Source of the DNA: CBDCYS01 sp965226245 | Lineage (GTDB): Bacteria; Acidobacteriota; Terriglobia; Bryobacterales; UBA6623 | Direction of reading: 5' to 3' | Assembly: GCA_965226245.1 (NCBI GenBank) | Contig: CBDDCL010000015.1 | Coordinates: forward strand, 5,642,001-5,706,000 | Length of the DNA stretch: 64,000 nt | Shown here: in pieces, positions 25,913 through 35,315 of the stretch | Layout of the letters: every line of letters starts with the position of its first letter | Numbering within the stretch: position 1 is the first letter of the stretch | Program-made: the position numbers and the translations under genes | Notes under the pieces: model-generated | What the model was told of the DNA's origin: nothing | Seen by the model: only the letters and a program-made list of their open reading frames with translations | The model's database searches: none

Positions 25913-26007
25913 TGAAAAAAGGGGACAGCCAGCCAATTTCCTTTCGACGAAGCGCTGATTTGAAAATCAATTGGAGAAACGGAAATTGGTGGCAGTCCCC
26001 CTTTTTC
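25913..26007 (-). terminator. Long inverted repeat, terminator/REP-like
   Basis: Imperfect inverted arms at 25915-25941 and 25981-26007 (ggggacagcc..aatttcc against ggaaattgg..gtccccc) form a long stem around a 39-bp loop that itself holds a tgattttcaaatca-like pairing. On the minus strand the stem ends in CCCCTTTTTT, downstream of the GGDEF-type gene. Termination is plausible; the ggggacag wording also links it to the extragenic repeats at 11.2, 22.4 and 63.7 kb. Confidence 0.6.
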
Positions 26008-26038
26008 GCCCGAGCACACTTTTGCCACGGGCTGCGGG

Positions 26039-27133
26039 CTAGGAGTTCGCCTTGGGGTCAGGCGCGGATGGGCAAAATTCTTCGATCAATTCGCAGACTT
26101 TGTCGGCGGGGAGCCCCGCTTTAATTCCGCGGACGACGGAGTCCGCATCCAGTGAAGCCGTACGGCCGGATTTCTCGTCTACTTCGAACGGTCCGGCTCC
26201 GGATCGCCTCAGGAACTCCGACAGCTCACCTCTTAGCTCGGACTCGGACAGGTGGTCACTAACGATCACGAAGGCATTTGTCGTCCATCGATACGGATAG
26301 ACCTGTGGCGAGACCTGATCAGCGAGTCTTGCACTGAACTGCTGAAGCACTCGTTTTGCCGATGCATCGCCATATCGCCGGGCAACTCGTTCAAGACCAT
26401 CCAGCCGCACCACGCCAAGAGAAAAAGGACATGCCTTGCCGGTCAATTCAGCGATAAACTGCTCCGCGTGGGGGCGGCCCGGCAGGCTTTCGAGCGCATC
26501 CGAGCTTACCAGGCGGCTCATTGCCTGGATGCTGGTCTTGGCTGTTTCCAGGGTGTTTTGCATGCCCGCCAAAGCTTGGTTAGCGGCGGCTTCTTGGCTC
26601 GTTACGGTGTTTTTGAGCCTCCTGACATGATCGGAAAGGGCCCTGCGCAAAACCGAGATGTCGTCAATCCTGCCGATGTCCTCTAGTGTTTGGACAGCTT
26701 GGCCGAGGTTCTCATAAAAACTCTTGTTGGAATGATCCAAGCGGCCGGCGGTCTCCGCGAGCAGAGAGATGATGCCGGTTAGTTCTCGTTGCCGCCGGGC
26801 GATGTGACTTTCAACTTGGCGCCATTCAGAAGCCAGCCGCGCGACGATCGCCCGTGAAGAAGCCTCAATGTCATGGGCGTTCTCTTGCCCCTTCAGCCGA
26901 TTCACGAGTTGCGCCAGGTCTTTGGAGAAGCTGTCATGGGAGTCGTTGTCCGCCGAAGGCATATGCTCGGCACTCGTGTTGAGAATCTCGTCGAGGAGCT
27001 TTTGGTAAGCCTTGCGGGTGGCGACGGCGTTCATTTGATCGTGCATGTGTTTCTGGATCGAAATCATTTCTCTGGTTTCCTGGTGTCCGACCGTTTGATC
27101 GGCAAACTGCACGGTCACCGTGAGTTCCGCCAT
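26039..27133 (-). CDS. Coiled-coil protein with degenerate GGDEF domain
   Basis: About 364 residues. The N-terminal 230 are helical, rich in Gln, Ala and Glu, with no membrane segment. The C-terminal 130 resemble a GGDEF domain: LPGRPHAEQFI, FSLGVVRLDGLERVARRYGD, RVLQQFSARL and YRWTTNAFVIV. The signature position reads TTNAF instead of GGDEF, so cyclase activity is very unlikely. It may bind GTP or c-di-GMP or serve as a signalling scaffold. The start at 27133 (MAELTVTV) leaves only 45 bp to the divergent dut gene. Confidence 0.75.
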   Translation of the reverse strand: MAELTVTVQFADQTVGHQETREMISIQKHMHDQMNAVATRKAYQKLLDEILNTSAEHMPSADNDSHDSFSKDLAQLVNRLKGQENAHDIEASSRAIVARLASEWRQVESHIARRQRELTGIISLLAETAGRLDHSNKSFYENLGQAVQTLEDIGRIDDISVLRRALSDHVRRLKNTVTSQEAAANQALAGMQNTLETAKTSIQAMSRLVSSDALESLPGRPHAEQFIAELTGKACPFSLGVVRLDGLERVARRYGDASAKRVLQQFSARLADQVSPQVYPYRWTTNAFVIVSDHLSESELRGELSEFLRRSGAGPFEVDEKSGRTASLDADSVVRGIKAGLPADKVCELIEEFCPSAPDPKANS

Positions 27134-27178
27134 GCGAGACTCTGGTATGATCGCTGGCTGGCGCACGACTTACGAGAT

Positions 27179-27622
27179 ATGGACCGGCTCACCATCCGCA
27201 TTCAAAAAAACCATCCCGACGCCCGGCTTCCCGAGTTTTCCCATGGACCCAACGAAGACGCCGGAATGGACCTATTCTCCGCCGAAGAAGTCATTCTGCT
27301 CCCCGGCAGATGGGCCAGCGTGGGCACGGGCCTCAGCATCGAGTTGCCGCCCGGATACGACGGGCAGGTTCGGCCGCGCAGCGGATTGGCCCGCGAATAC
27401 GGCGTCACGCTGCTGAACACGCCGGGGACGATCGATCCGGGCTATCGCGGGGAGATTCAGGTCCTGATGATCAACCACGGCGATCGGGGATACACCATCT
27501 GGCCGGGAGACCGCATCGCGCAGCTCGTCGTGGGCAGCTATGCGGCGGTGGACTGGGAAGTGGCCGAGGAGTTGGGCGAGTCCCAGCGCGGAGACGGAGG
27601 GTTCGGCTCGACGGGGGAGTAG
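27179..27622 (+). CDS. dut: dUTP diphosphatase
   Basis: A 147-residue trimeric-type dUTPase that hydrolyses dUTP to dUMP. All five motifs are visible: AGMDLFS, RPRSGLA, NTPGTIDPGYRGEI with the catalytic Asp, GDRIAQLVV and the C-terminal GDGGFGSTG arm. I chose ATG 27179 since MDRLTIRIQK is the normal N-terminus; the open frame upstream runs over the divergent gene. Confidence 0.96.
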   Translation: MDRLTIRIQKNHPDARLPEFSHGPNEDAGMDLFSAEEVILLPGRWASVGTGLSIELPPGYDGQVRPRSGLAREYGVTLLNTPGTIDPGYRGEIQVLMINHGDRGYTIWPGDRIAQLVVGSYAAVDWEVAEELGESQRGDGGFGSTGE

Positions 27623-27643
27623 TGGCGCATCGGTTTGGGATAC

Positions 27644-28555
27644 TCATTTCGGAAACAAGCCCTGAAGCACGAACTTCTGCACCCGCAAGTTTGGAATCTC
27701 GGTCGTATAAACGGTCCCATCGGGGGTGACCGCCAGATGGTGGGGGCCCAAACCCAACTGGCCCGGCATCTCGCCCTGCTCCCCATGGGAGCCAACAATG
27801 GTCCCGTCTGAGTTGAGCTTCAGGAATCGGTGTCCCCTGGCGTCGCCGATATAGACCGATTGATCCTCGGCGATATCGATTCCAAAGGGCGTCCCGAGGT
27901 CCTTCCATTGGCGCAGGAAGTTGCCGTCTGCGTCGAAGATCTGGACCCGGCGGTTTTCCCGGTCGCAAACGTAGACGAGCCCCTGTTTGTCCACGGCGAT
28001 CCCGTGGGGGAGGCTGAACTCGCCTTTGCCGGAACCGGGCCGGCCCCAGGCCTTCAGGAAGCGCCCCTGTTTCGAAAACTTCACGATGCGGGCGTTATTG
28101 CCGTCCGCAACATACAGCTCCCCGCCGGGCCCGAAGCCGATATCGGTGGGCCCGTCGAAGCGGTCCGGGGCCATGGCGGCGAAACCCTGCCGGCCGAGGA
28201 CCATCAACACCCGGCCCCTGGAGTTCATTTTGATCGCGACATGCGAACCGTCGTCCACGCCCCAGACGTTGCCGTCGGGGCCGATGCGGATGCCATGAGG
28301 GTTCGTGAAGAGGCCGGCGCCGAAGGCCCGCGAGAACTCGCCGTTCTTGTCAAAGACCAAAACCGGCGGCTCGACGCGGCGGAAAACGTAGGTGTTTCCG
28401 TTGCGGTCGGTGTCGACGGAGGCAGCCGGGCCGAAGTTCATACCCGCGGGGAACGCGGGCCACTCGGCGTCGACTTTGTAACTCAGCTCCGCCGGCTCGG
28501 ATTGGGCGGCGCCGAGGAAGGCTGACACTAGAAGTAAAACCGGCAGACGGATCAT
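27644..28555 (-). CDS. Secreted NHL-repeat protein, copy 1
   Basis: About 303 residues: a signal peptide (MIRLPVLLLVSAFLGAAQ) and a beta-propeller of NHL-type repeats such as NPHGIRIGPDGNVWGVD, LPHGIAVDKQGLVYVCDREN, RRVQIFDADGNF and GPHHLAVTPDGTVYTTE. It is likely extracytoplasmic and binds a ligand or acts as a lyase-like propeller; no catalytic site can be named. A related gene lies at 39.25-40.27 kb. Its first codons and upstream DNA are duplicated 0.66 kb away. Confidence 0.88.
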   Translation of the reverse strand: MIRLPVLLLVSAFLGAAQSEPAELSYKVDAEWPAFPAGMNFGPAASVDTDRNGNTYVFRRVEPPVLVFDKNGEFSRAFGAGLFTNPHGIRIGPDGNVWGVDDGSHVAIKMNSRGRVLMVLGRQGFAAMAPDRFDGPTDIGFGPGGELYVADGNNARIVKFSKQGRFLKAWGRPGSGKGEFSLPHGIAVDKQGLVYVCDRENRRVQIFDADGNFLRQWKDLGTPFGIDIAEDQSVYIGDARGHRFLKLNSDGTIVGSHGEQGEMPGQLGLGPHHLAVTPDGTVYTTEIPNLRVQKFVLQGLFPK

Positions 28556-28663
28556 GTTGGCTCCGGAAATCGATCGCAGCACCATTGTAAAGGCATAAGG
28601 GGCTGGACCGCCAATTGTGTCCAAAGCAGCCGTCAGGGCAATTTAGCGGCCCCGCGGGCCGGC
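28549..28663. repeat. Direct repeat, copy at an NHL gene start
   Basis: A 115-bp block that begins at ggatcatgttggctccggaa and ends cgcgggccggc recurs at 29206-29319 with a single missing a. It covers the NHL gene's first codons and probable promoter. Confidence 0.95.
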
Positions 28664-29205
28664 GCCGCGCAGGAAATCGCATGGCGCGGACTGACTGAGG
28701 CGCCTTGCGGAAGGAGCATTTTCCAATCCAAGGGCTTCGATTGCGATAATTGCTTCGATTGCCCGCCGCCCGTTTGTAAGTTCTTTATTCATAATGAGTT
28801 ACCTTCGATAATTGCAGTTTTCTACAGGAAATGTAAGGGTTTGAGAGTTTTTGGGGCGCCGAGACACTGGCTCGCGCGTTCATTTCCCCTCCGTACGACA
28901 AATGATTGATGGTTGGTTTCACCGTTATCAGAATAGCGAATCGATCTCGGGCGATCCCGCCTTCATGGGACGGACTTGTTGAAAACACAGGGAATATGTT
29001 TCTTAGAAATCCGTGACTGAGTTGGGGTGAATCGCGGCTGGGGCGTTTTGGAACAGGTGGAGGGTTGCGCCTGCCGGCGGCGAGATGGCGCTTTGCGAAT
29101 GGGGCTTGCACTGCAGTTTTGTGGCGCGGAAACGGCGATTGGCGGTGCGCGGGCGAGATTAGTAACGACGTGCCAGAGCGCGGTGACCGTTTTCAGGCAG
29201 ACGCG
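28664..29205. other. Gene-free stretch between direct repeats
   Basis: No supported gene. It is locally AT-richer, for instance around 28780-28850 and 28900-28940. It lies exactly between two near-identical direct repeats, so it may be an insertion or the product of a duplication. Confidence 0.4.
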
Positions 29206-29319
29206 GGATCATGTTGGCTCCGGAAATCGATCGCAGCACCATTGTAAAGGCATAAGGGGCTGGACCGCCAATTGTGTCCAAGCAGCCGTCAGGGCAATTT
29301 AGCGGCCCCGCGGGCCGGC
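29206..29319. repeat. Direct repeat, detached copy
   Basis: The second copy of the NHL promoter/start block. It is in the same orientation as the first, one base shorter, and here followed by no NHL reading frame. The kinase gene starts 157 bp further on. Confidence 0.95.
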
Positions 29320-29475
29320 CTTACACCACCATGTAACGCCTGCCTGAAGTCCTCGCCGAGTCGTAGTGAAGGCTGAAACCCGTCCCGTCCAATGAGTTAG
29401 AATGGTCTGAACCAGACAGATGGTGGGAAGGCTTGTTCTCGCCAGCTATCCGCGAACAGGTAGAATTAAGCCATC

Positions 29476-32172
29476 GTGGTAGGCGAGACGATCTCCCATT
29501 ACAAGGTCCTCTCCGAAGTCGGCAGGGGCGGCATGGGGGTGGTCTACAAAGCTGAGGACACTAAGCTCCGGCGTACCGTGGCGCTGAAGTTTCTGCGCTC
29601 TGACCTGATCGAAGACCCGGAGAACAGAGAGCGTTTCCTTCGCGAGGCGCAAGCCGCCGCCGCACTCGATCACCCCAACATTTGCACCGTCCATGAAATC
29701 GATGAAGTCGATGGCCAGACCTTCATCGCAATGGCCTTCCTTGAAGGCCAGACCGCCAAGGACAAACTCAAAGAACGTCCGCTGAAGTTGGAAAAGGCGC
29801 TTGACATCGCCGTTCAAACGGCCCAAGGGCTGCAGGCCGCGCACGAAAAAGGGATCGTCCACCGTGACATCAAGGGTGCCAACTTGATGGTCACCCCACA
29901 AGGCCAGGTCAAGATCATGGACTTCGGCTTGGCCCAGTTGGCTGAACAGTCGAGGCTCACAAAGACAGCGACCATCCTTGGTACGCCTGCCTATATGTCA
30001 CCGGAGCAAGCGCAGAGGCAACACACCGACCGCCGCACCGACATCTGGTCGCTGGCGGTGGTGATCTACGAGATGGTCACGGGCAGTTTACCGTTTGAAG
30101 GGGAGCGTCAGGAGGCCGTTCTCTACGCGATCGGAAATGAAGAGCCGGAGCCGATCACAGCGCTGCGGTCGGGCATTCCGATGGAGCTGGATTGGATTGT
30201 CGGCAAGGCATTGGCCAAAGAGCCAGACGACCGTTACCAGCATATCGAGGAGATGACCGTCGACATTCGGGGGCTGATCAAGAAGCTGAAGTCCAACAAG
30301 ACGACCATCCTCGCTGGCAGTGTCGGCAGACAACTGCCATCGACTCTAGTGCAGCGCTCGGCCCTATCAGCGGAGGTGGTCTCAAAAAGGAAACTGAGAC
30401 TCCACCAGGTGATGCTTGCTCTCACCAGTGGCATCGCACTAATCCTTGCGCTTCTCTATTTCCCCGGTCCGCCCGCTGAAAACCGTCAAGTTCTCCTAAA
30501 CCGCTTCTCGTTTACGCCGGCGACAGCTGTCCGAACCGATCCCTACAGCACCGACCTCGCTATCTCGCCCAATGGAAGGCATATCGCTTTTGTCGCCGGG
30601 GCTGCGGATAGGCAACTTTGGGTCCAGGACCTTGATCAGCAGCAGCCTCGGGCCATCGAAGGTACCGAAGGTGCCAGGGGGCCCTTCTGGGCGCCCCGCA
30701 GTGATTTCATCGGCTTTGCCACCAACTTGGAACTCAAAAAGGTTCCCGTTCAGGGTGGCCCGGCAACTCAGCTTTGCGAACTGCCCAACAATAATTTCTG
30801 GGGAGGATCCTGGAGTCCCGACGGCGAGATGATCGTCTTCAGCTCGCGCGCTCCGTCGGAGCTTTATGAAGTATCGGCCCGCGGGGGGCGGTCCAATCCG
30901 CTGCTTTCACCAAGCGAGGTCGACGAGTCGGCTGTAGAGCAGCCATTGTACTTAGCCCGTCCCCATTTTTTGCCCTCCGAGGCCGGACGTGTCCTCGTGT
31001 TTGTCGTAGGAGGCTCGACGGGGACCAGCGTGATACTCCTCGACCTGGAGAAGGGTCGGCAACAACTCCTTGGGGAAGGCGAGTCTCCGTTCTATTCTGC
31101 CACGGGCCATATCGTATACCAGGCTGCCGAACGGACTCACACTCTTTGGGCGCTGCCCTTTGCCCTGGACACCTTGCAGGCTGCCGGTGACGCCTTCCCC
31201 ATCACCCGGAACGCCCGCGGTCCGACGACGGCCGCTGACGGAACACTGGTTTACCTCGACGGGGTCGGCTCCCGGAGACAACAGCTGGTTTGGCTGGACC
31301 GTAGTGGGAAGAAAACTGCGCAGATCGGCTTGGTTGAACCGGCAATACGCTCGCCTGAGCTATCCCCTGACGGGCGGCTAATTGCTGTGACCCTGGGAGA
31401 AGGTGCGAATGAGGACGTGTGGCTATACAATATTGCCCGCGCTGTCAAAACGCGCGTGACCACTAACCCAAGAGACGATTTTTTGCCGGTTTGGTCGCCC
31501 GACGGAGAGCAACTGGCGTTCACATCGCAACGAGGCAGCTTTACCCACATCCTGGCCCGCCGGCTGACTGGTAGTGGGGAGGTGAAGGAAGTGGCGGCCG
31601 AACCGGCTTTTCAAATTGTATCCGACTGGTCCCGCAACGGGAGGTATGTACTCTACCACCGAAACCACCCCAAGACCGGTAGCGACCTTTGGTATTCGGA
31701 GATCAACGAAGGCGGCGACTGGGAGCCCCACCCGTTCTTGCAGACGATTTTCCACGAGTATGAGCCAAGATCTTCACCGGACGGCCGCTACGTCGCCTAC
31801 GTCTCGGATGAGTCCGGTCGAAACGAAGTGTATCTGCGGCCTTTCCCGCAGGGTGGCCCCCAAACAGTCGTATCGAGTGACGGCGGGACACAAGTGCGTT
31901 GGCACCGAGACGGGAAGGAGCTTTTCTATGTTGAGGACGGGAGTTTGGTAGCGGTTCCAGTCTCAACGGAGCCGACTCTTTCGTTGGGTGCCCCGACGCG
32001 TCTATTCGAGCACGTAGGCTTGGTTAGGGAAGGCCGCCAGGAACGTGGCTACGACGTTTCGGCCGACGGGCAGAAGTTCGTCGTGGCCGAGCCGGTGGGA
32101 GAGACCCCCAAGGCGTCGATCCGCGTCGTGCAAAACTGGTACGAAGAGTTCCGCGACCGCGAGCAGGACTAA
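29476..32172 (+). CDS. Ser/Thr protein kinase with PD40/TolB-type propeller
   Basis: An 898-residue Hanks-type kinase. The N-terminal kinase domain has GRGGMGVVYKAED (Gly loop), VALKFL with Lys38, IVHRDIKGANLMV (catalytic loop) and IMDFGLAQLA (DFG). One membrane segment near residues 315-333 (VMLALTSGIALILALLYF) separates it from an extracytoplasmic region with WD40-like PD40 repeats such as DLAISPNGRHIAFV, GSWSPDGEMIVF, VWSPDGEQLAFTS and RSSPDGRYVAYVS. This layout is common in Acidobacteriota. The start is GTG. An IS1634-family element inserted 20 bp after the stop. Confidence 0.95.
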   Translation: MVGETISHYKVLSEVGRGGMGVVYKAEDTKLRRTVALKFLRSDLIEDPENRERFLREAQAAAALDHPNICTVHEIDEVDGQTFIAMAFLEGQTAKDKLKERPLKLEKALDIAVQTAQGLQAAHEKGIVHRDIKGANLMVTPQGQVKIMDFGLAQLAEQSRLTKTATILGTPAYMSPEQAQRQHTDRRTDIWSLAVVIYEMVTGSLPFEGERQEAVLYAIGNEEPEPITALRSGIPMELDWIVGKALAKEPDDRYQHIEEMTVDIRGLIKKLKSNKTTILAGSVGRQLPSTLVQRSALSAEVVSKRKLRLHQVMLALTSGIALILALLYFPGPPAENRQVLLNRFSFTPATAVRTDPYSTDLAISPNGRHIAFVAGAADRQLWVQDLDQQQPRAIEGTEGARGPFWAPRSDFIGFATNLELKKVPVQGGPATQLCELPNNNFWGGSWSPDGEMIVFSSRAPSELYEVSARGGRSNPLLSPSEVDESAVEQPLYLARPHFLPSEAGRVLVFVVGGSTGTSVILLDLEKGRQQLLGEGESPFYSATGHIVYQAAERTHTLWALPFALDTLQAAGDAFPITRNARGPTTAADGTLVYLDGVGSRRQQLVWLDRSGKKTAQIGLVEPAIRSPELSPDGRLIAVTLGEGANEDVWLYNIARAVKTRVTTNPRDDFLPVWSPDGEQLAFTSQRGSFTHILARRLTGSGEVKEVAAEPAFQIVSDWSRNGRYVLYHRNHPKTGSDLWYSEINEGGDWEPHPFLQTIFHEYEPRSSPDGRYVAYVSDESGRNEVYLRPFPQGGPQTVVSSDGGTQVRWHRDGKELFYVEDGSLVAVPVSTEPTLSLGAPTRLFEHVGLVREGRQERGYDVSADGQKFVVAEPVGETPKASIRVVQNWYEEFRDREQD

Positions 32173-32192
32173 GTCCCCCGAAACGAACTAGA

Positions 32193-34150
32193 CCGAAGTT
32201 CCAGGGGCCGATTTCGGCGTAAGAGTAACCAAGAAAGGGAGTTAGGGCCGGTTTGGGGTGGTCTCGAAGTGCTTTTTGTAGCCACTAATTAGTGACTTTC
32301 TTCTGGACTTTTTGCTCTAGATATGCTATCATAGCTTTATGCCATCTAGATCAGGTGCTGTTCATGTAGCCACCACTACTCGCCGCTACAAAAACAAAAT
32401 CTATACCTCCCACCTGCTCCGCCGCTCCTTTCGCGCCGGCCAGCAGGTCAAACACGAAACTCTCGGCAACCTCTCCCACCTGTCCGATTCCCTCATCGAC
32501 ATGATCCGCCGCTCGCTCGCCGGGGAGTCCTTTGTCCCCGCCAGCGAGGCTTTCCTGGTCGAACGCTCCCGCCCCCACGGTCACGTTGAAGCTATTCTCG
32601 GCACGCTCCGCCAGCTCGGCCTCGAACGCCTGCTGGGGTCCAAACCCTCGCGCCAGCGCGACCTCGTCGTGGCCATGATCGTCGAGCGGCTGCTGCATCC
32701 CGGCTCGAAACTGGCCACCACCAGGCTGTGGCAGCATTCCACGCTGGCCCAGCAGCTGGGCGCCGACGAAAACGATCTCTACGCGGCGCTGGACTGGCTG
32801 CTGGCCCGCCAAAAACGCATCGAAAAGAAGCTCGCGGCGCGGCATCTCGCGGCCGGCGACACCGTGCTCTACGACGTCTCCAGCAGCTACTACGAAGGAC
32901 GCCACTGCCCGCTGGCGGCGTTCGGCCACAGCCGCGACCGCAAGAAAGGCCAGCCGATCATCGTCTACGGCGTGCTCGCCGACAGCCAAGGACGGCCGCT
33001 GGCGGTCAGCGTCTACCCCGGCAACACGGGCGATCCGGCGACGCTGCCCGATCAGGTGGACACGCTGCGGCGGCGCTTCGGGCTCGAGCGCGTGGTGCTG
33101 GTGGGCGACCGCGGCTTGTGGACCCAAACCCAGATTGAAAACCTGCGGCGGCATCCCGGGCTGGGCTGGATCTCGGCGCTGCGCGCGCCCGCGCTGCGGC
33201 GGCTGGCCGACGGCGGCGAGTTGCAGTTGTCGTTGTTCGACAAGAAGAACTTGGCCGAAATTCGCTCCCCCGACTATCCCGGCGAGCGCCTGGTGGCCTG
33301 TTATAACCCGCTGCTGGCCGAGGAGCGCGGGCGCAAGCGCGGCGAGCTGCTGGCGGCCAGCGAGAAGGAATTCGAGCGCATCGAGGCCGCAGTGGCGCGG
33401 CGCAAACGCACCCCGCTGACCGCCGCCGAGATCGGACGCAAGGCGGGCCGCGTGCAGGACCGCTACAAGATGGGCAATCATTTTAAGACGACCATCGACG
33501 AGGGCGTTTTCCGCTGGCGGCGGCGCACGGCGGCGGTCGAAGCAGAAGCGGCGCTGGACGGCATCTACGTGATTCGTAGCAGTGAAAAGAAGGCTGATCT
33601 GAAGGCTGAAGACGCGGTGCGTTCCTACAAGAGCTTGGCCCGTGTGGAACGCGTGTTTCGCTGCATGAAAGGGGCGGATCTGAGGGTGCGGCCGATCTTT
33701 CACCGCACGCCGGATCACGTGCGGGCGCATATTTTTTTATGCCTGCTGGCCTACTACGTGGAGTGGCGGATGCGCCAAGCGTGGGCGGAGTTGCTGTTTG
33801 AAGACGAGCAGCTGGAGGCCGGCCGGCAGCAACGCGATCCGGTGGCGCCGGCCGAGCCTTCGGCGGCGGTGAAGAAGAAAAAGGCGAGCCGCCGCACCTC
33901 GGAGGGCTTGCCCGTGCACAGCTTCCAGACGTTGCTCGACGCCCTGGCGACGCGCTGCCAAAACACCTGCCGGGTCGGCGGCGAGGAGGGCGAGGGGAGC
34001 GCGGCGACGTTCGAACAACGGACCGCGCCGACGGCGCTGCAAAAGCGGGCCTTGGAGCTGCTGGGCCTGTAGCCAGAAGAGCGAATTTCGTCGGCCGCCT
34101 TTCCGCCGCAGAATCAATGACTTACTGTCGTTTTGCCCCTGGAACTTCGG
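32193..34150 (+). mobile_element. IS1634-family insertion sequence
   Basis: A 1958-bp element with inverted ends ccgaagttccaggggc and gcccctggaacttcgg. A 6-bp target duplication, actaga, lies at 32187-32192 and 34151-34156. It carries one transposase gene. A cactaattagtg palindrome lies upstream of the gene near 32283. Only one copy is in the window. Confidence 0.93.
32339..34072 (+). CDS. IS1634-family transposase
   Basis: A 577-residue IS4-superfamily DDE transposase of the IS1634 type. TVLYDVSSSYYEGRHCPLAA holds the first Asp, LERVVLVGDRGLWT the second, and LARVERVFRCMKGADLRVRP with RTPDHVRAHIFLCLLAYYVE the Glu region. Full length for the family; no frameshift seen. Confidence 0.95.
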   Translation: MPSRSGAVHVATTTRRYKNKIYTSHLLRRSFRAGQQVKHETLGNLSHLSDSLIDMIRRSLAGESFVPASEAFLVERSRPHGHVEAILGTLRQLGLERLLGSKPSRQRDLVVAMIVERLLHPGSKLATTRLWQHSTLAQQLGADENDLYAALDWLLARQKRIEKKLAARHLAAGDTVLYDVSSSYYEGRHCPLAAFGHSRDRKKGQPIIVYGVLADSQGRPLAVSVYPGNTGDPATLPDQVDTLRRRFGLERVVLVGDRGLWTQTQIENLRRHPGLGWISALRAPALRRLADGGELQLSLFDKKNLAEIRSPDYPGERLVACYNPLLAEERGRKRGELLAASEKEFERIEAAVARRKRTPLTAAEIGRKAGRVQDRYKMGNHFKTTIDEGVFRWRRRTAAVEAEAALDGIYVIRSSEKKADLKAEDAVRSYKSLARVERVFRCMKGADLRVRPIFHRTPDHVRAHIFLCLLAYYVEWRMRQAWAELLFEDEQLEAGRQQRDPVAPAEPSAAVKKKKASRRTSEGLPVHSFQTLLDALATRCQNTCRVGGEEGEGSAATFEQRTAPTALQKRALELLGL

Positions 34151-34245
34151 ACTAGATAGCGCCTGTGGGCCGATAACTGTTGATTAATCCCGTTCCCGCT
34201 AGCAATCAACCACCGTTGAGCCGTAACATACTCCAACCAAGCCAC

Positions 34246-34940
34246 TTAGCCTGATTTCTCCGGCTGGGGAATGAAAAGGTCCCCTTCTCGTCCATTGGCT
34301 CGACGAGCGTGGGGGCTCTGATCTGGATAGACCCCTAACAGGGCATACTCGTGTTTCTCGGTGAGTACCTCAAAGAGAGTGACTGAAGCCGAGAGAGCTG
34401 ACACTCGTAGGGCTAGTCTGCATTTCTCACTACTCGAGTGCCGGGCCTCGGTTCGCGACGTGGCGCGGGCCCCCAGGCCTGCCGCGTCGAGACTCCTCTC
34501 GACGCCTGTTTGGAACGGTTTGCGGCGGCGCCAATAGAGCAAGCGGTCCCGCTCTGATCCTTCCGGCTTGCTGCGCGCGGCGAGCACAGTGTCTGTTCGA
34601 TCTTGGGTGCTGGGTGAACAGCACAAGCGCCGGCAGGAGTGCCGGCGCGGCAGGCCTGGGGGCCCGCGCCACGTCGCGCCTCGCCGTTCGGTGAGAACTT
34701 CGAGCGAGTCAGCGTTTCTCCGAGCATCTTGGTCCAGAAGTTTCTGCAATGCCTTCCGGTTGGCGGCATACTGCGGGTAGAGGCCGTCGTCGTAGTCGGG
34801 ACGAAGGTGATCCGTCACGTCCTGCGTCACGACCAGGAACGGGCTCGCTGAGAACGCCCTTTGCTGAACCAAGCCCGCAGGCGCTCGATCAACGCGTCGT
34901 TGTCCAATGGCGGCCGGTCGTCTGGGTCCATCGCAGACAT
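34246..34940 (-). pseudogene. Disrupted hypothetical gene
   Basis: Pieces look like real protein: MDPDDRPPLDNDALIERLRA followed by a frame change, then PFLVVTQDVTDHLRPDYDDG..NRKALQKLLDQD.., and a C-terminal HEYALLGVYPDQSPH block. Between the last two lies Arg/Pro-rich readthrough of an inverted repeat unit. The open frame is therefore a mosaic. I do not recognise the original family. Confidence 0.4.
34454..34678. repeat. Perfect 33-bp inverted repeat pair
   Basis: The arms at 34454-34486 and 34646-34678 are exact reverse complements (beginning cgcgacgtggcgcgggcccc). They enclose 159 bp that include the cgtcgaga/tctcgacg hairpin also seen near 11354. The unit sits inside a disrupted gene and may be what interrupted it. 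Confidence 0.85.
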
Positions 34941-35315
34941 AGGAACTATTATTCAAGGCGCTAAGATGGCCGCTGGGGTTGAGGAACCAGTCTGCAACAA
35001 GCAGTTAATCCTTCCACCTGGAGCGAACTCCATGAATTGTGCCAACTGCCGCAACAACATCCCCGACCTGGTGAGAAACGAGTCTGACGCAATCTTGGAA
35101 GCATGCGGGCGGGGATCCACCTCGCCAGAGCATTGTGATGCGGACTCCGAATTTAGCAGGCACTGCGATTCTTGGGCAGATATCCAGCGCCTCCCACACT
35201 TTGCAGTGTCAAGACGGCGCATCTCCGGGCGCAAGGCGAATTCCGTTCCTCCGGATGCCCACCTCAGCTTCTCGATTGTTGCATCCCGAACCGCTATACT
35301 CTTGCGAGAACACAT
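34941..35315. other. Gene-free region
   Basis: No gene I can support. Short frames exist on both strands, without recognisable domains. A tatact hexamer near 35295 could be a -10 element for the gene starting at 35316, but no well-spaced -35 is seen. Confidence 0.3.

Noticed and set aside
26873..27178. N-terminal extension of dUTPase
   Set aside because: It is antisense to the GGDEF-like gene and dUTPases begin near MDRLTIRIQK; 147 residues is the normal length.
32351..33730. A 459-codon minus-strand frame over the IS1634 transposase
   Set aside because: Antisense shadow of a transposase with intact DDE motifs; composition is Ala/Gln/Arg-rich and no domain is recognisable.
34246..34956. The 236-codon minus-strand frame as an intact gene
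   Set aside because: It passes through a perfect inverted repeat and its plausible protein segments are in different frames; treated as a disrupted gene.
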